Counted from the stretch's first letter, positions 28,051 to 37,074 are shown. The stretch: DNA of 64,000 nucleotides from Pantoea sp. 18069 (GCF_902706035.1 NZ_CACSJA010000027.1:1-64000), one strand, 5' to 3'. Program-made: numbers and translations. Notes: generated by a model not told the origin, from the sequence alone.

Positions 28051-29249
28051 TGTACAAATTGACCACGGCCACGCGCGACATCCGTTTTCAGTCCATGCAG
28101 CAGGCGATGGACAAAGCTGGCGCGGATGCGATTGTCTTCTCCAGCGCGGACTTCATCCAGTTCGCCACCAACTTTGCCGTCGACGTACTCCCTTGGGAGC
28201 GGCCGATTTTCGCGATCATTACCCGGGACGGCACGATCAATGCTGTTTTCAACGAGCTTTCGACCAACCACCTCAAGTTCAGCCGCGCCAAAGGCACGCT
28301 ATGGCTGACCGAGGACCAGATCCACTCCTACTCGGAGCACCCTCGGGTCACGAATGTGATCGCGACCATACAGGAGTTGCCAAAACTGCTGGCCTCGGTA
28401 TTGGAACGCATGGGACTCGCGGGAAAAAAGCTGATTTGCGACGCGCTCGGTCCGGTGCTCGCCGCAGCCGTCCAGGCACTGCCCGGGACGGTGGCCACAG
28501 GTGAGTTGCAGTTGCTGCGCTCGTTGCGCTGGGTCAAGACCGCGGAAGAGCTGCACATCATGCGCTCGCTCGCGAAACTGACCGACTGGGCCCAGGAACG
28601 CTTCAAGGAGTTGTACCAGCCCGGCCTCAAAACCCAGGTGCTGGACTATCAGGTGGCAGCACTGATTGCGCAAGAAGCCGCGCAACGTTTTCCCGGCGAG
28701 AGTTTCGACCTGATGCGCTGCTGGACCTTGAGCGGCCCCGCGTCGGCTTCGCCCCACGGCGATGGTGCGAACGTGGGCGCGATCATCCGCAAGGGCGACA
28801 ACATCGTCAACTTTGTTCTTCCGCGTCTCAATGGCTACTATGTGGAAAACGAGCGCACCTGGTTTGTGGGCCCGCCCAGCGACATGCAAAAACGCTGTTT
28901 CGAGACGGCGCGCGCAGCCACCGCGGCTGGCGTGGCGGCGGCGAGAACCGGCAATCGTGTATGCGACATCGATGCTGCCGCATTTGCCGTGATCCGCAAA
29001 GCCGGGCTTGACGAATATGTCTACCACCGCACCGGGCACGGCGTGGGCCTGATGCTGCACGAGTATCCGGAAGACATGGCGTTCAGTACGCGCCCCCTTC
29101 TGGCCAACGAAGTGTATTCCTGCGAACCAGGCCTCTATGTCTATGGACTGGGGGGCTTTCGCATCGACGACACCGTCGTCGTCGGCGACACGCCCGAAGT
29201 GCTGGTCAGCACGCCGTCCCACATCGAATGGGTCACGCTGGACGTGTGA
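28050..29249 (+). CDS. M24-family creatinase/aminopeptidase-like hydrolase
   Basis: The 399-residue protein has the two-domain creatinase fold: an N-terminal domain to about 165 and a pita-bread C-terminal domain. The His motif HRTGHGVGLMLHEYPED and the CEPGLYV and GGFRIDDTVVV segments are kept. The first metal Asp of metal-dependent members (normally DxGA) is replaced in NIVNFVLPRLNGYYVENERTW, where a Glu-Arg-Thr motif follows, as in creatinase (which is metal-free). So I favour a C-N hydrolase such as a creatinase or ectoine-hydrolase relative over a peptidase. TAATG coupling to the Bug gene and the TetR operator upstream make a compact uptake-and-hydrolysis unit. Confidence 0.8.
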   Translation: MYKLTTATRDIRFQSMQQAMDKAGADAIVFSSADFIQFATNFAVDVLPWERPIFAIITRDGTINAVFNELSTNHLKFSRAKGTLWLTEDQIHSYSEHPRVTNVIATIQELPKLLASVLERMGLAGKKLICDALGPVLAAAVQALPGTVATGELQLLRSLRWVKTAEELHIMRSLAKLTDWAQERFKELYQPGLKTQVLDYQVAALIAQEAAQRFPGESFDLMRCWTLSGPASASPHGDGANVGAIIRKGDNIVNFVLPRLNGYYVENERTWFVGPPSDMQKRCFETARAATAAGVAAARTGNRVCDIDAAAFAVIRKAGLDEYVYHRTGHGVGLMLHEYPEDMAFSTRPLLANEVYSCEPGLYVYGLGGFRIDDTVVVGDTPEVLVSTPSHIEWVTLDV

Positions 29250-29254
29250 TCGCG

Positions 29255-29284
29255 GGCGGCCGGCACCGGCGGCAACCGGCCGCC
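29255..29284. terminator. GC-rich hairpin between convergent genes
   Basis: GGCGGCCGG and CCGGCCGCC form a 9-bp stem with a 12-base loop just after the M24 stop. There is no T run, so it would be a weak intrinsic terminator or an mRNA-stabilising hairpin. Confidence 0.45.
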
Positions 29285-29331
29285 AAGACGGGTGCCGACC
29301 GCCTGCCCGGCGCCCTTGCCCGCGCGCAGCT

Positions 29332-29889
29332 TCAATGCGCAATCGATTCCTGCAGCATGTTGTCCATATATTTGCATGCATCCATGAGCGCCTGCGCGTC
29401 ATTCGTCATGAAATAATCAAGCAGTATTCCGCGAATGAATGCCACCTTGATACGCGCCAGCGTGCCGGAGATATTCCTGCTTTCCGGATATTGCCTATCA
29501 ATTCCCTGGCTGATGGATGCAATCCAATCGTCAATATATGAATCCCTGAAAGCCGAAAACCCTTCAGGATTTTTCAGCGCTTTCAGGTAGATTTCCAGAA
29601 CGATATTGAAAACCTTCTTGTATTCCTGGGTGATGAAAGTATTCACATAAGGCGAAACGCTCAAGGGGTATTTGTTTTCCTCGTGCAGATGCCGTATGCG
29701 CAGAATTTCCTTTTTTCTTATCTCATTGACCAAGGCTTCCCAGAAACCATCCGACCCGCCGAAGTGGTAATTGACCATTCTATGGCTGGTGCCCACATTT
29801 TTTGCGATATCCCGAATGGAATCGGAAAGATCGCCTTTTTCAAGAATGTAATCGGCAGCAGCGCTAATAATGGTTTCTTTGGAATTCAT
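29332..29889 (-). CDS. TetR-family transcriptional regulator
   Basis: The 185-residue protein has a TetR DNA-binding domain at residues 1-55 (ETIISAAADYILEKGDL, then RDIAKNVGTSHRMVNYHFG) and an all-helical ligand domain. Start ATG 29889 fits the family; an upstream ATG at 29952 in frame would add 21 unneeded residues. The gene is AT-richer than its neighbours. It faces the Bug/M24 operon, whose promoter holds a perfect-arm TetR-type operator, so it probably represses that operon until the substrate is present. Confidence 0.85.
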   Translation of the reverse strand: MNSKETIISAAADYILEKGDLSDSIRDIAKNVGTSHRMVNYHFGGSDGFWEALVNEIRKKEILRIRHLHEENKYPLSVSPYVNTFITQEYKKVFNIVLEIYLKALKNPEGFSAFRDSYIDDWIASISQGIDRQYPESRNISGTLARIKVAFIRGILLDYFMTNDAQALMDACKYMDNMLQESIAH

Positions 29890-30016
29890 TGGAATATTTG
29901 CACAATCTCTCACTCCCGAAGGAATGCAACGCGCCATTGTACTGAGATTCATTAGCCGGCCACCCCGGTCATGGGACGTGGGAGAACAGGTTTGTTCAAG
30001 AAGCCATGGACTTCGC

Positions 30017-30038
30017 CACTCCTGAAAATTCAGGAGTG
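30017..30038. repeat. Perfect 10-bp-arm palindrome
   Basis: CACTCCTGAA and TTCAGGAGTG are separated by AA. It lies in the gap between the tetR start and the TonB receptor stop. There is no T run on either side. It may be a regulator site or a transcript hairpin; no protein can be named. Confidence 0.5.
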
Positions 30039-30100
30039 CGAGCGTCCAGACCTTCTTGAATCGTCTCGACGGAAGAATGGATTTTCCGCGCTGATCTGTC

Positions 30101-30132
30101 AGCGCCCCAGCGGCAAAGCCGCTCGGGGGCTG
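30101..30132 (-). terminator. Hairpin after the TonB receptor gene
   Basis: AGCGGC-AAA-GCCGCT, extended by GCCCC/GGGGGC with one irregularity, directly after the receptor stop. The T run is absent, so efficiency is uncertain. Confidence 0.45.
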
Positions 30133-30133
30133 G

Positions 30134-32683
30134 CTAGAACGTCCCGCGCAGCGTCACCATCGCATTGCGCGGCAAGCCCTGCATATTGCCCGAGAACACC
30201 GTGCCCACGGTCTGGTAGTAGCGCTTGTCGAGCACATTGTTCACGTTGAGGCTCAGGCTCCAGTTGGGAGCTATGCGGTATTGCAGCATCAGATCCCAGA
30301 CCGCATGGCCCGGCTGCGTGAAGTCGTAGGGCTGCGAGGAGCCGCCGGCACCGGTGACCGTGCCCGAGACGAACTGCGCGCTCTGGACGCGGCCGCTGCC
30401 GCCCACGCGCCAGCGCGACCACTCGCCCGGCAAGGTATAGGCTGTCGACAGCTTGAACAGGTGACGCGGCGTGATGCTGCTGAAAACCTTGCTTTCGGTC
30501 TTGTCCCGGGTCTCGTTGAAGGTGTAGCCTGCTGCGACCTGCCAGCCCGCGGCGAGTTGGCCGCCAACTTCGACGTCGAAGCCCTGGCTCGTGACTTTGC
30601 CCTGGGGCAGATAGCAGCAGGCCGCGCCCCAGAGGCTGGGGGTGGCGGTGTAACGCGTATCGAGCACCGCGGTGCCGGTGCGCTCGACGTTGAAGACGCT
30701 GAAGGTGGCGTTGAGCTTGCCGTCCATGAGCTCGCCCTTGACGCCGGCCTCGTAGCTGCGGCCCTTGATCGGATCGAGCGGCGTGCCCGGCAGCGGGCCC
30801 GACATCATCAGCGCCTGCGGCTTGAAAATCGAGGAATAGCTGACATAGGCCGACCATTGCGCATTCAGGTCGTAGATGACGCCGCCATAGGGCGTGACCT
30901 TGGAACTTTCCTCGAAGGATTTTGCCGAGCGCGGCGCGGTCGTACCCGCGGTGTCGAGGATGTTGGAGATGGTCTGCGTGAACTCGTAGCGGCTCACGCG
31001 CGCGCCCGCAATCACGTGCAGCCGGTCGCTCGGGTTCAGGCGCAGCACGCCATAGCCTCCGACCTGCTCCTGGCCCCAGGGCGCATAGCGTTCGCTCAGG
31101 CCCAGGTTGTACTGGCCGAACTGCGGCGTCCAGGGCTGCAGGTCGAACACATTGCCACCCACCTGGGCGCTGTCGGCAAAGCTCAGGTTCTGCCAATGGC
31201 TGCGCACGCGCTGCCAGTCCAGGCCCAGCAGCAGCTCGTGGCGGCGCCCCAGCGCAGAGAACGGGCCGCTGAGGTTGAGGTCGACGATGTCCTGCGTGTT
31301 CGACGAGTCCAGCACACCGCCGCGCCACAGCGGGCCCGTCAGCGTCTGGGGGTTGACCGGGCCCGACAGGCTGCTCCACATCCGGTTCTGTTCGGTCTGG
31401 GCATGCGAGGCGTTGAGCTTGAGCTGCCAGTGGTTGTCGAAACGGTGCGCGAGCTGGGCGAACACCTCCTGGTTCTCGTAATGAAAAAACGACCAGGGGT
31501 TGGAGAACGCGGTATTGCCGGGCAGACCCAGTCGGCGGCCATCGGAAAAACGCGGCAGGCCGCCGTAGTCGCCGGTCTGCTTGACCTTGCCATAGGACGC
31601 GCCCACGGTCAGCAGCGTGTCGGGCGTGAGATCGGCTTCGAGCACGCCGTAGAGCGAAGGCTTCTCGATACTGACGTAATCGAAGTACGAGTCCGCGTCC
31701 TGGTAGGCCAGCACCGCACGGCCGCGCACGCTGCGCTCGGCGTTGAGCGGGCCGGTCACATCCAGTTCAGTGCGGCGGTGGTCCCAGCTGCCGGCCGACA
31801 GCGACACATCGACCTGCGCCCTGGCCAACGGCTTCTTGCGCACCAGGTTGATGATGCCACCCGGGTCGCCGACGCCGCCGAGCAGGCCCGAAGCGCCGCG
31901 CATGACTTCGACGCGGTCGTAGAAAGCCATTTCCTGCTGGGGCTGGTAGGTGTAGGCGCCCAGCGCCAGCGGCGCGCCGCCATCCATCTGCATGCTCGTG
32001 ACCTGGAAGCCGCGCGAGAAATAGCGGCCCGAATTGTCGGCGACGATTACGCCGGGCGTGAGCGCCAGCGCCTGCTCGACATCGACCACCTTCTTGTCGT
32101 CCATCAGCTGGCGCGTGATGACCGACACCGACTGCGGAATCTCGCGCAGCGACTGGTCGGTCTTCGAGGCGATGCTGGTGATCTGGTTGGTGTACGACCC
32201 CGTGCCTTCGGTCGTGCCGTTGGCGTCACGCCGGGCCTGGACCCGGATCTCGGCCAGCGAACGCGCGGGCGCAGGCGCGGCGGCTGCGCCCAAGACATCC
32301 GCGCCCGACGCCGCCGCCTGCCGCTGGAACACATAGACGCCATTGGGCTGCTGCACGGCCCGCACGCCCGTGCCCTGCAGCAGTGCGTCAAGCCCGCTGC
32401 GCACGCTGTGGCTGCCCTTGAGGCCGCCGCTGCGCAGGCCGGCCACGGTTTCCGGCGCGAAGGCCAGCACCAGGCCCGCGTCCTGGCCGAAGCGATTGAG
32501 CGCGTCTTCGAGCGGCCCGGCGGGAATGTCGAAGCTGCGCGCCGACGCGGCCTGCGCCTGCGCGGCGCCGGAGGTGACCAACAGCGGCGCGACCGCGCCC
32601 AGTTGCGCCACGGCCAGCGCGAGCGCGCTGGGCAGGAATGAAAGAGGGAGCGTGCGGCAGTGCCGCGCCGGACGATGGGCCAT
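30134..32683 (-). CDS. TonB-dependent siderophore receptor with N-terminal signalling domain
   Basis: This 849-residue outer-membrane receptor is of the FpvA/FoxA transducer type. After a long signal peptide (cleavage near AQAQA) comes the secretin/TonB short signalling domain (SFDIPAGPLEDALNRFGQDA, about 50-125). The TonB box region is near 145. The plug has IPQSVSVITRQLMDD and the RGASGLLGGVGDPGGIINLV segment (about 265-285). A 22-strand barrel ends in Phe. Start ATG 32683 follows AAGGA. The gene is third in a row with a FecI-type sigma factor and FecR, so siderophore binding should signal through FecR to the sigma factor. A Fur box precedes the set. The ligand is probably a ferric hydroxamate or similar; not determined. 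Confidence 0.93.
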   Translation of the reverse strand: MAHRPARHCRTLPLSFLPSALALAVAQLGAVAPLLVTSGAAQAQAASARSFDIPAGPLEDALNRFGQDAGLVLAFAPETVAGLRSGGLKGSHSVRSGLDALLQGTGVRAVQQPNGVYVFQRQAAASGADVLGAAAAPAPARSLAEIRVQARRDANGTTEGTGSYTNQITSIASKTDQSLREIPQSVSVITRQLMDDKKVVDVEQALALTPGVIVADNSGRYFSRGFQVTSMQMDGGAPLALGAYTYQPQQEMAFYDRVEVMRGASGLLGGVGDPGGIINLVRKKPLARAQVDVSLSAGSWDHRRTELDVTGPLNAERSVRGRAVLAYQDADSYFDYVSIEKPSLYGVLEADLTPDTLLTVGASYGKVKQTGDYGGLPRFSDGRRLGLPGNTAFSNPWSFFHYENQEVFAQLAHRFDNHWQLKLNASHAQTEQNRMWSSLSGPVNPQTLTGPLWRGGVLDSSNTQDIVDLNLSGPFSALGRRHELLLGLDWQRVRSHWQNLSFADSAQVGGNVFDLQPWTPQFGQYNLGLSERYAPWGQEQVGGYGVLRLNPSDRLHVIAGARVSRYEFTQTISNILDTAGTTAPRSAKSFEESSKVTPYGGVIYDLNAQWSAYVSYSSIFKPQALMMSGPLPGTPLDPIKGRSYEAGVKGELMDGKLNATFSVFNVERTGTAVLDTRYTATPSLWGAACCYLPQGKVTSQGFDVEVGGQLAAGWQVAAGYTFNETRDKTESKVFSSITPRHLFKLSTAYTLPGEWSRWRVGGSGRVQSAQFVSGTVTGAGGSSQPYDFTQPGHAVWDLMLQYRIAPNWSLSLNVNNVLDKRYYQTVGTVFSGNMQGLPRNAMVTLRGTF

Positions 32684-32784
32684 GAAAGTGTTCCTTGTTT
32701 GCGATGCGGGAGCAGCAGGATTTCTGCTCTCTCTTTCCCTGTCGCACGACTTTGGAAAACAGCTCAGGCGATAGCGGGTTTCTT

Positions 32785-33783
32785 CTAGGCGTCGCGCGCT
32801 GCCAGCCGCACCTGCACCACCTGCCGGCCCCCAAAGCGGGTCTGGGTCTCGATCTGCAGTTGCAGCGTCGCGCTGAGCGACTCCAGGATCAGCGGAATCT
32901 GCGCGACCGGGTAGGCGCCGGAGACGCGCAGCTCGGCCACGGCGTCGCTGCAGACAATCGGATGCGGGCTGTAGCGACTGAGCTGCGCCAGCAGATCCGC
33001 CAGCCGCATGCTCTTGGCGATGAGCGTGCCCTGCACCCACGACTTGTCGGCATCGGCCACGGGCTGCGGCGTGTCCACGGACTGCGCCGTGAACCCCGCC
33101 CCCTGCCCGGCCTGCAGGATCTGCGCCGGTGCTGCGGCCGCGGCCGGCGTGATTTCCACCGCGCCCTCGAAGACGCGCACCACGGCACGGTCGCCCGCCG
33201 TGTGTGCAGTGAACTGCGTGCCCAGCGCCTCGGCCAGGCCTTGCGGCATCTCGACCAGAAAGCGTCGCCCCGGGTCCTTGGCCGTCACCATGAAGATCTC
33301 GCCGCGCAGCAGCACAAGGCGCCGCTCGGTGGGGCCGAAGCGCACATCGACCGCGGTGTCGGTGTTGAGCATCAGCGTGCTGCCGTCGGCCAGCAGAATT
33401 CGGCGCTGCTCGCCGGGGCGCGTGCGGTGGTCGGCGGCCCATTGGCGCCACGGCGTGCGCTGCTCCACGGTACGGGCCGCGCCGCCGGCGAACAGCAGCA
33501 CCGCCAGCGCCTTCACCGCGCGGCGGCGCGAATGCGCGCCCGCGCCCAGCGTCGCATGCGCCACGGCCGTCGCGCCCGACGCGCCGCCGAACCGCTGGCG
33601 TACGCTTTCGATGCGCTGCCATGCGGCTTCATGCGCCGGGTGCGCGGCGCGCCAGTCGGTCCAGGCCTGGCGCAGCGCAGGCGTGACCGGCGCGGACTGC
33701 AACTCCAGCATCCATTCAACAGCGCGGCGCGCGACCTCCTGGGGAATTTCGTGCGCCGCTGCACGGCCTGGCGCCCGGGTCAT
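32785..33783 (-). CDS. fecR: FecR-type anti-sigma/sigma regulator
   Basis: The 332-residue protein has the N-terminal DUF4880 domain (EVARRAVEWMLELQSAPVTP, with WTDWRAAHPAHEAAWQRIE), one membrane segment near 90-107, and the periplasmic FecR domain (EQRRILLADGSTLMLNTDTAV). A C-terminal secretin-like portion follows. It carries the signal from the TonB receptor's signalling domain to the cytoplasmic sigma factor. Its ATG overlaps the sigma stop as ATGA, so the two are coupled; the receptor follows after 101 bases. Confidence 0.92.
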   Translation of the reverse strand: MTRAPGRAAAHEIPQEVARRAVEWMLELQSAPVTPALRQAWTDWRAAHPAHEAAWQRIESVRQRFGGASGATAVAHATLGAGAHSRRRAVKALAVLLFAGGAARTVEQRTPWRQWAADHRTRPGEQRRILLADGSTLMLNTDTAVDVRFGPTERRLVLLRGEIFMVTAKDPGRRFLVEMPQGLAEALGTQFTAHTAGDRAVVRVFEGAVEITPAAAAAPAQILQAGQGAGFTAQSVDTPQPVADADKSWVQGTLIAKSMRLADLLAQLSRYSPHPIVCSDAVAELRVSGAYPVAQIPLILESLSATLQLQIETQTRFGGRQVVQVRLAARDA

Positions 33784-34289
33784 GGCGCGACGGCGAACAT
33801 GCAATGCATGCCGGCCTTGACCAGGTAGCGCTTGACGGTTGCGAGCGAGATATTGAGTTCCTGCGCGATCTCGGCCTGCTTGAGCCCGTCAAGCTGGCTC
33901 AGCAGGAATGCGCGCCGCACCAGGGCCGGAAGGCCGTCAAGCATGCGGTCGATCTCCACCAGCGTTTCGAGCAGGATAGCCCGCTCCTCGGGCGAGGCCG
34001 CGAGTGTGGGGGCCCAATGCGCCAGGGCGTCGAGGTAGGCGCGCTCGAGCTGCTGGCGGCGGTAATGGCTGAACAGCGCACGCTGCGCCACCGTGGTCAG
34101 AAAGGCGCGCGGCTCGCGCGCTTCCACGGGCATTTCGCGCGCCAGCAGGCGCACGAAAATGTCGTGGGCGATATCGGCCGCCTGGTGGGCGTCACCGAGG
34201 CGGTTGCGCAGCCAGGCGCTCAGCCAGCGATGATGCTCGTTGTAAAGACCCGCAACTTCGCGGTGGGCGGCGTCCACGATGACGGGCAT
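33780..34289 (-). CDS. fecI: ECF sigma factor, FecI type
   Basis: The 169-residue protein has sigma region 2 (LYNEHHRWLSAWLRNRLGDA, then DIAHDIFVRLL) and region 4 (LPALVRRAFLLSQLDGLKQ, then EIAQELNISLATVKRYL), without regions 1.1 and 3. It directs RNA polymerase to the promoter of the TonB receptor when FecR signals iron-siderophore. Start ATG 34289 lies 42 bases from a good Fur site, so the set is expected to be iron-repressed. Confidence 0.93.
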   Translation of the reverse strand: MPVIVDAAHREVAGLYNEHHRWLSAWLRNRLGDAHQAADIAHDIFVRLLAREMPVEAREPRAFLTTVAQRALFSHYRRQQLERAYLDALAHWAPTLAASPEERAILLETLVEIDRMLDGLPALVRRAFLLSQLDGLKQAEIAQELNISLATVKRYLVKAGMHCMFAVAP

Positions 34290-34324
34290 GCAATGTTTCC
34301 GCAGGAAGGGGCGACACGCCCGAT

Positions 34325-34343
34325 GATAGAAATGATAATCGTT
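34325..34343. promoter_or_regulatory. Fur box upstream of fecI
   Basis: The core AATGATAATCGTT matches the Fur consensus AATGATAATCATT at 12 of 13 bases, with GATAGA before it. It lies 36-54 bases from the sigma start. Confidence 0.75.
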
Positions 34344-34419
34344 CCCATTCTAACCACTAGCGAAGCTCTGCACGAATCCCTGCTTCATGGGCTGGCAAGA
34401 GCCAGAAGCCAGGGCGCGC

Positions 34420-34945
34420 ATGAAGCAAAGCAGCCTGGGCCTGAACGTCGCAATCAAGCGCACTCGCAAGCGCGAATTCATCGATGCGATGGAGTTGGTG
34501 GTGCCCTGGCCCGAACCGGTGGTGCTGATAGAGCCCTGGGCCCCCGAGAGAAGACGCAGGGGCCGGCAGCCGTTTGCGGTGCAGACGCTGTTGCGCATCC
34601 ATTTCATGCAGCACTGGTTCAAGCTCAGCGACCCGGCGATGGAAGAAGCGCTGCACAACGCTCCCGCGTTTCGTGACTTCGCAGGCCTATCCCATTCGGG
34701 TGAGGATGAACAGATTTCCAGCAAATCGCGCATCTCACGCTTTCGGCATTTGCTGGAGCGCTACAAGCCGGCCTAACAAATCCCGGCATCCCGGCCGCGT
34801 TCAATGCGCTGCTGCAAGCCAAAGGGCTGCAGTTGAAGGCGGGGACTGTGGTGGGCGCCCCGCTGATTGCGGTGCCTGGTCCGACAAACAACGAAGGCAA
34901 GGCGCGAGACCCCGAGATGCATCGGAGTATGCCCAGTCCTGAGAA
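34420..34945 (+). pseudogene. IS5-family transposase, truncated and frameshifted
   Basis: From ATG 34420 the frame reads MKQSSLGLNVAIKRTRKREF and LLRIHFMQHWFKLSDPAMEE, the N-terminal region of IS5-group transposases, to a TAA at 34774. Coding then continues in another frame with GTVVGAPLIAVPGPTNNEGK and ARDPEMHRSM, the segment carrying the first catalytic Asp region. The remaining two thirds, with the last DDE residues, are gone; the CoA-transferase gene begins 15 bases later. The element is dead. It marks a junction between the iron-uptake set and the acyl-CoA operon. Confidence 0.85.
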
Positions 34946-34959
34946 CGTGAACTGCGCCC

Positions 34960-36084
34960 TTACTCGAAACTATCGCCGGGAGTCAGCGGCACATGGCGGT
35001 AGGTCGCCGGAGTGCGCGAGAGCCTGATGGGCGAGCCCACGCCCTGGTAGCCCGGCATGTCCACGCGCAGCGCGCGGTGCAGCGTATGCGGGTGCTCCAG
35101 CGCCGCATCGACGGCCTGCACCGGCGCGGCGGGCACGCCGATTTCCATCAGCACCGTGGCCAGCGCATGGCCCTCGAAGGCCGCGAGCGCCTGCTCGAGC
35201 AAGGCCTTGAGCGCATCGCGGTGCACGGAGCGCTGGCCTGCCGTGGCAAAGCGCGCGTCCTGCACCAGCTGCGCGCAGCCGATGTGTTCGCACAGCAGCT
35301 TGAACTGCCGGTCATTGCCCACGGCAAAGAACACCGGGATCGAGCCGGTCTGCAGCACGTCATAAGGGGCAATGTTGGGGTGGGCATTGCCCGTGCGTTG
35401 CGGCTGCTTGCCGTCCATGAACCAGTTGGCCGCGTGCGGGTGCAGCAGCGAGATGCCGCTGTCGTAGAGCGCGGCGTCGACGAGCTGGCCCTGGCCGCTG
35501 CGCTGGCGCTCGTGCAAGGCCATCATCACGCCGATCACCGCATTCATGCCGGTGACCATGTCTACGACCGGCAGCCCTACGCGCAGGGGCCCGCCATCGC
35601 GCTCGCCGTTGACGCTCATCAGGCCCGTCATCGCCTGGATCGCGGCGTCATAGCCGGGCCAGGCGCCCAGCGGGCCGTCCTCGCCAAAGCCGCTGACGCG
35701 GCACCAGACCAGCCGCGGGAAGCGCTGCTGCATCTGCCGAAAGCCTATGCCCCACTTCTCCATCGTGCCGATCTTGAAGTTCTCGATGAGCACATCCGCC
35801 TGGGCCATCAGCGCCAGCACTTTTTCCTGGCCCTGCGCCGAGCTCAGATCCAGGAACTGGATGCGCTTGTTGCGGTTGAGCCCATGGTAGTAGGAGGCCA
35901 CGCCCTCCTTGAACGGCGGGCCCCAGGCGCGCGTGTCGTCGCCGCTGGGCGGCTCGACCTTGAGCACATCCGCGCCATGGTCGCCCAGGATCTGCCCGCA
36001 CAGCGGGCCGCCCAGGATGCGCGAAAGGTCCAGCACCCGTATGCCCTGGAGCGCGCCGGTGCAGCGTGGTTGTGTCGTTTCCAT
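34960..36084 (-). CDS. CaiB/BaiF-type (family III) CoA-transferase
   Basis: Family III transferases move CoA between carboxylic acids. The 374-residue product opens with GIRVLDLSRILGGPLCGQIL and GDHGADVLKVEPPSGDDTR. The catalytic Asp is in the usual segment near residue 170 (VGLPVVDMVTGMNAV), and GYDAAIQAMTGLMSVNGE is typical. Start ATG 36084. It is the last gene of an operon with a Bug receptor (12-base gap) and an acyl-CoA dehydrogenase, so it probably activates the acid that the receptor binds. Confidence 0.9.
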   Translation of the reverse strand: METTQPRCTGALQGIRVLDLSRILGGPLCGQILGDHGADVLKVEPPSGDDTRAWGPPFKEGVASYYHGLNRNKRIQFLDLSSAQGQEKVLALMAQADVLIENFKIGTMEKWGIGFRQMQQRFPRLVWCRVSGFGEDGPLGAWPGYDAAIQAMTGLMSVNGERDGGPLRVGLPVVDMVTGMNAVIGVMMALHERQRSGQGQLVDAALYDSGISLLHPHAANWFMDGKQPQRTGNAHPNIAPYDVLQTGSIPVFFAVGNDRQFKLLCEHIGCAQLVQDARFATAGQRSVHRDALKALLEQALAAFEGHALATVLMEIGVPAAPVQAVDAALEHPHTLHRALRVDMPGYQGVGSPIRLSRTPATYRHVPLTPGDSFE

Positions 36085-36096
36085 GGTGTTTGGCCC

Positions 36097-37074
36097 TCAG
36101 TCCAGCTGCGCGCCCGATGCATCGACCACGGTCTTCCACTTGGCCATTTCCGCCTTGATGAAGCGCGTCAGCCCTTCGGGCGTGTGGTCGGTCGCGGATT
36201 CCAGGCCCTGGGCGGCAAAGGTGGTGCGCACTTTTTCCTTTTGCAGCGCCTGGATGAAGGCGCTGTTGAGCCGGGCAATGCGATCGGCCGGCGTGCCCGC
36301 GGGTGCGACCACGCCAAAGAACACGCTCACGTCGTAGCCCGCCAGGCCTTGCTCGGCGATGGACGCGACCTCGGGCATGGCCTGCGAACGCTTTTCCGTG
36401 GCCACGCCGATCGCCTTGAGCCGGCCGGCCTTGATGTAGGGCATGGCCGTGAGGATGTCGGTGAAGCTCATCTGCACCTGGCCCGCCAGCAGGTCGTTGA
36501 GCGCCGGGCCCGTGCCTTTGTAGGGCACATGCTGCAGCGTGGTGCCGGCCATGCGGTTGAACAGCACGCCCGCGAGGTGGGACGAGGCGCCGTTGCCCGA
36601 CGACGCGTAGTTCAGGCTCTGGGGCCTGGCCTTGTCCAGCGCGATCAGCTCCTTGAGGTTGCCGGCCTGGACATTGGCGTTCACCACCAGGATGTTGGGC
36701 AGGTAGCCCACATGGATGACGGGCGCGAAGCTGGTCACGGGATCGTAGGAAATTTTGCTGTAAAGGCTCTTGTTGATGGCCAGTGGCCCCGAAGTGCCGA
36801 ACATGATGGTGTAGCCGTCGGGCCTGGCGCGCGCGACGCCATCGGCACCGATGTTGCCGCCCGCCCCGGCCTTGTTCTCCACGACCACGCTCTGGCCGAT
36901 CTCTTCGGTCAGGGCCGCGGCCAGCGTGCGCGCCATCGCGTCCGTGGGCCCGCCCGGCGGGAAAGGCACGACAAAGGTGATGGGCTTCGAAGGAAAGACC
37001 TCCCCCTGGGCCAGGGCCGGTGTGGCGGCGGTGCAGGCCAGCGCGCAGGCCAGCAAAAAGCTATGTGTTTTCAT
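36097..37074 (-). CDS. Bug/TctC-family periplasmic solute receptor
   Basis: The 325-residue product has a signal peptide (MKTHSFLLACALACTAATPA, cleavage at ALA-QGEVFP), then PITFVVPFPPGGPTDAMART, VVENKAGAGGNIGADGVARA and YASSGNGASSHLAGVLF, all standard for the family. Start ATG 37074 is given by the signal peptide. It sits between an acyl-CoA dehydrogenase and a CoA-transferase, so the ligand is probably an organic acid that is activated to its CoA ester. No TctA/TctB membrane genes are near. Confidence 0.92.
   Translation of the reverse strand: MKTHSFLLACALACTAATPALAQGEVFPSKPITFVVPFPPGGPTDAMARTLAAALTEEIGQSVVVENKAGAGGNIGADGVARARPDGYTIMFGTSGPLAINKSLYSKISYDPVTSFAPVIHVGYLPNILVVNANVQAGNLKELIALDKARPQSLNYASSGNGASSHLAGVLFNRMAGTTLQHVPYKGTGPALNDLLAGQVQMSFTDILTAMPYIKAGRLKAIGVATEKRSQAMPEVASIAEQGLAGYDVSVFFGVVAPAGTPADRIARLNSAFIQALQKEKVRTTFAAQGLESATDHTPEGLTRFIKAEMAKWKTVVDASGAQLD

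Noticed and set aside
28050..29249. Classical metal-dependent Xaa-Pro peptidase
   Set aside because: The first metal Asp pair is not kept, so a creatinase-like role is more likely.
30134..33622. TonB receptor with a 1,162-residue frame
   Set aside because: The first 300 residues are the fecR gene read in another frame. The real start is ATG 32683, with a ribosome site and signal peptide.
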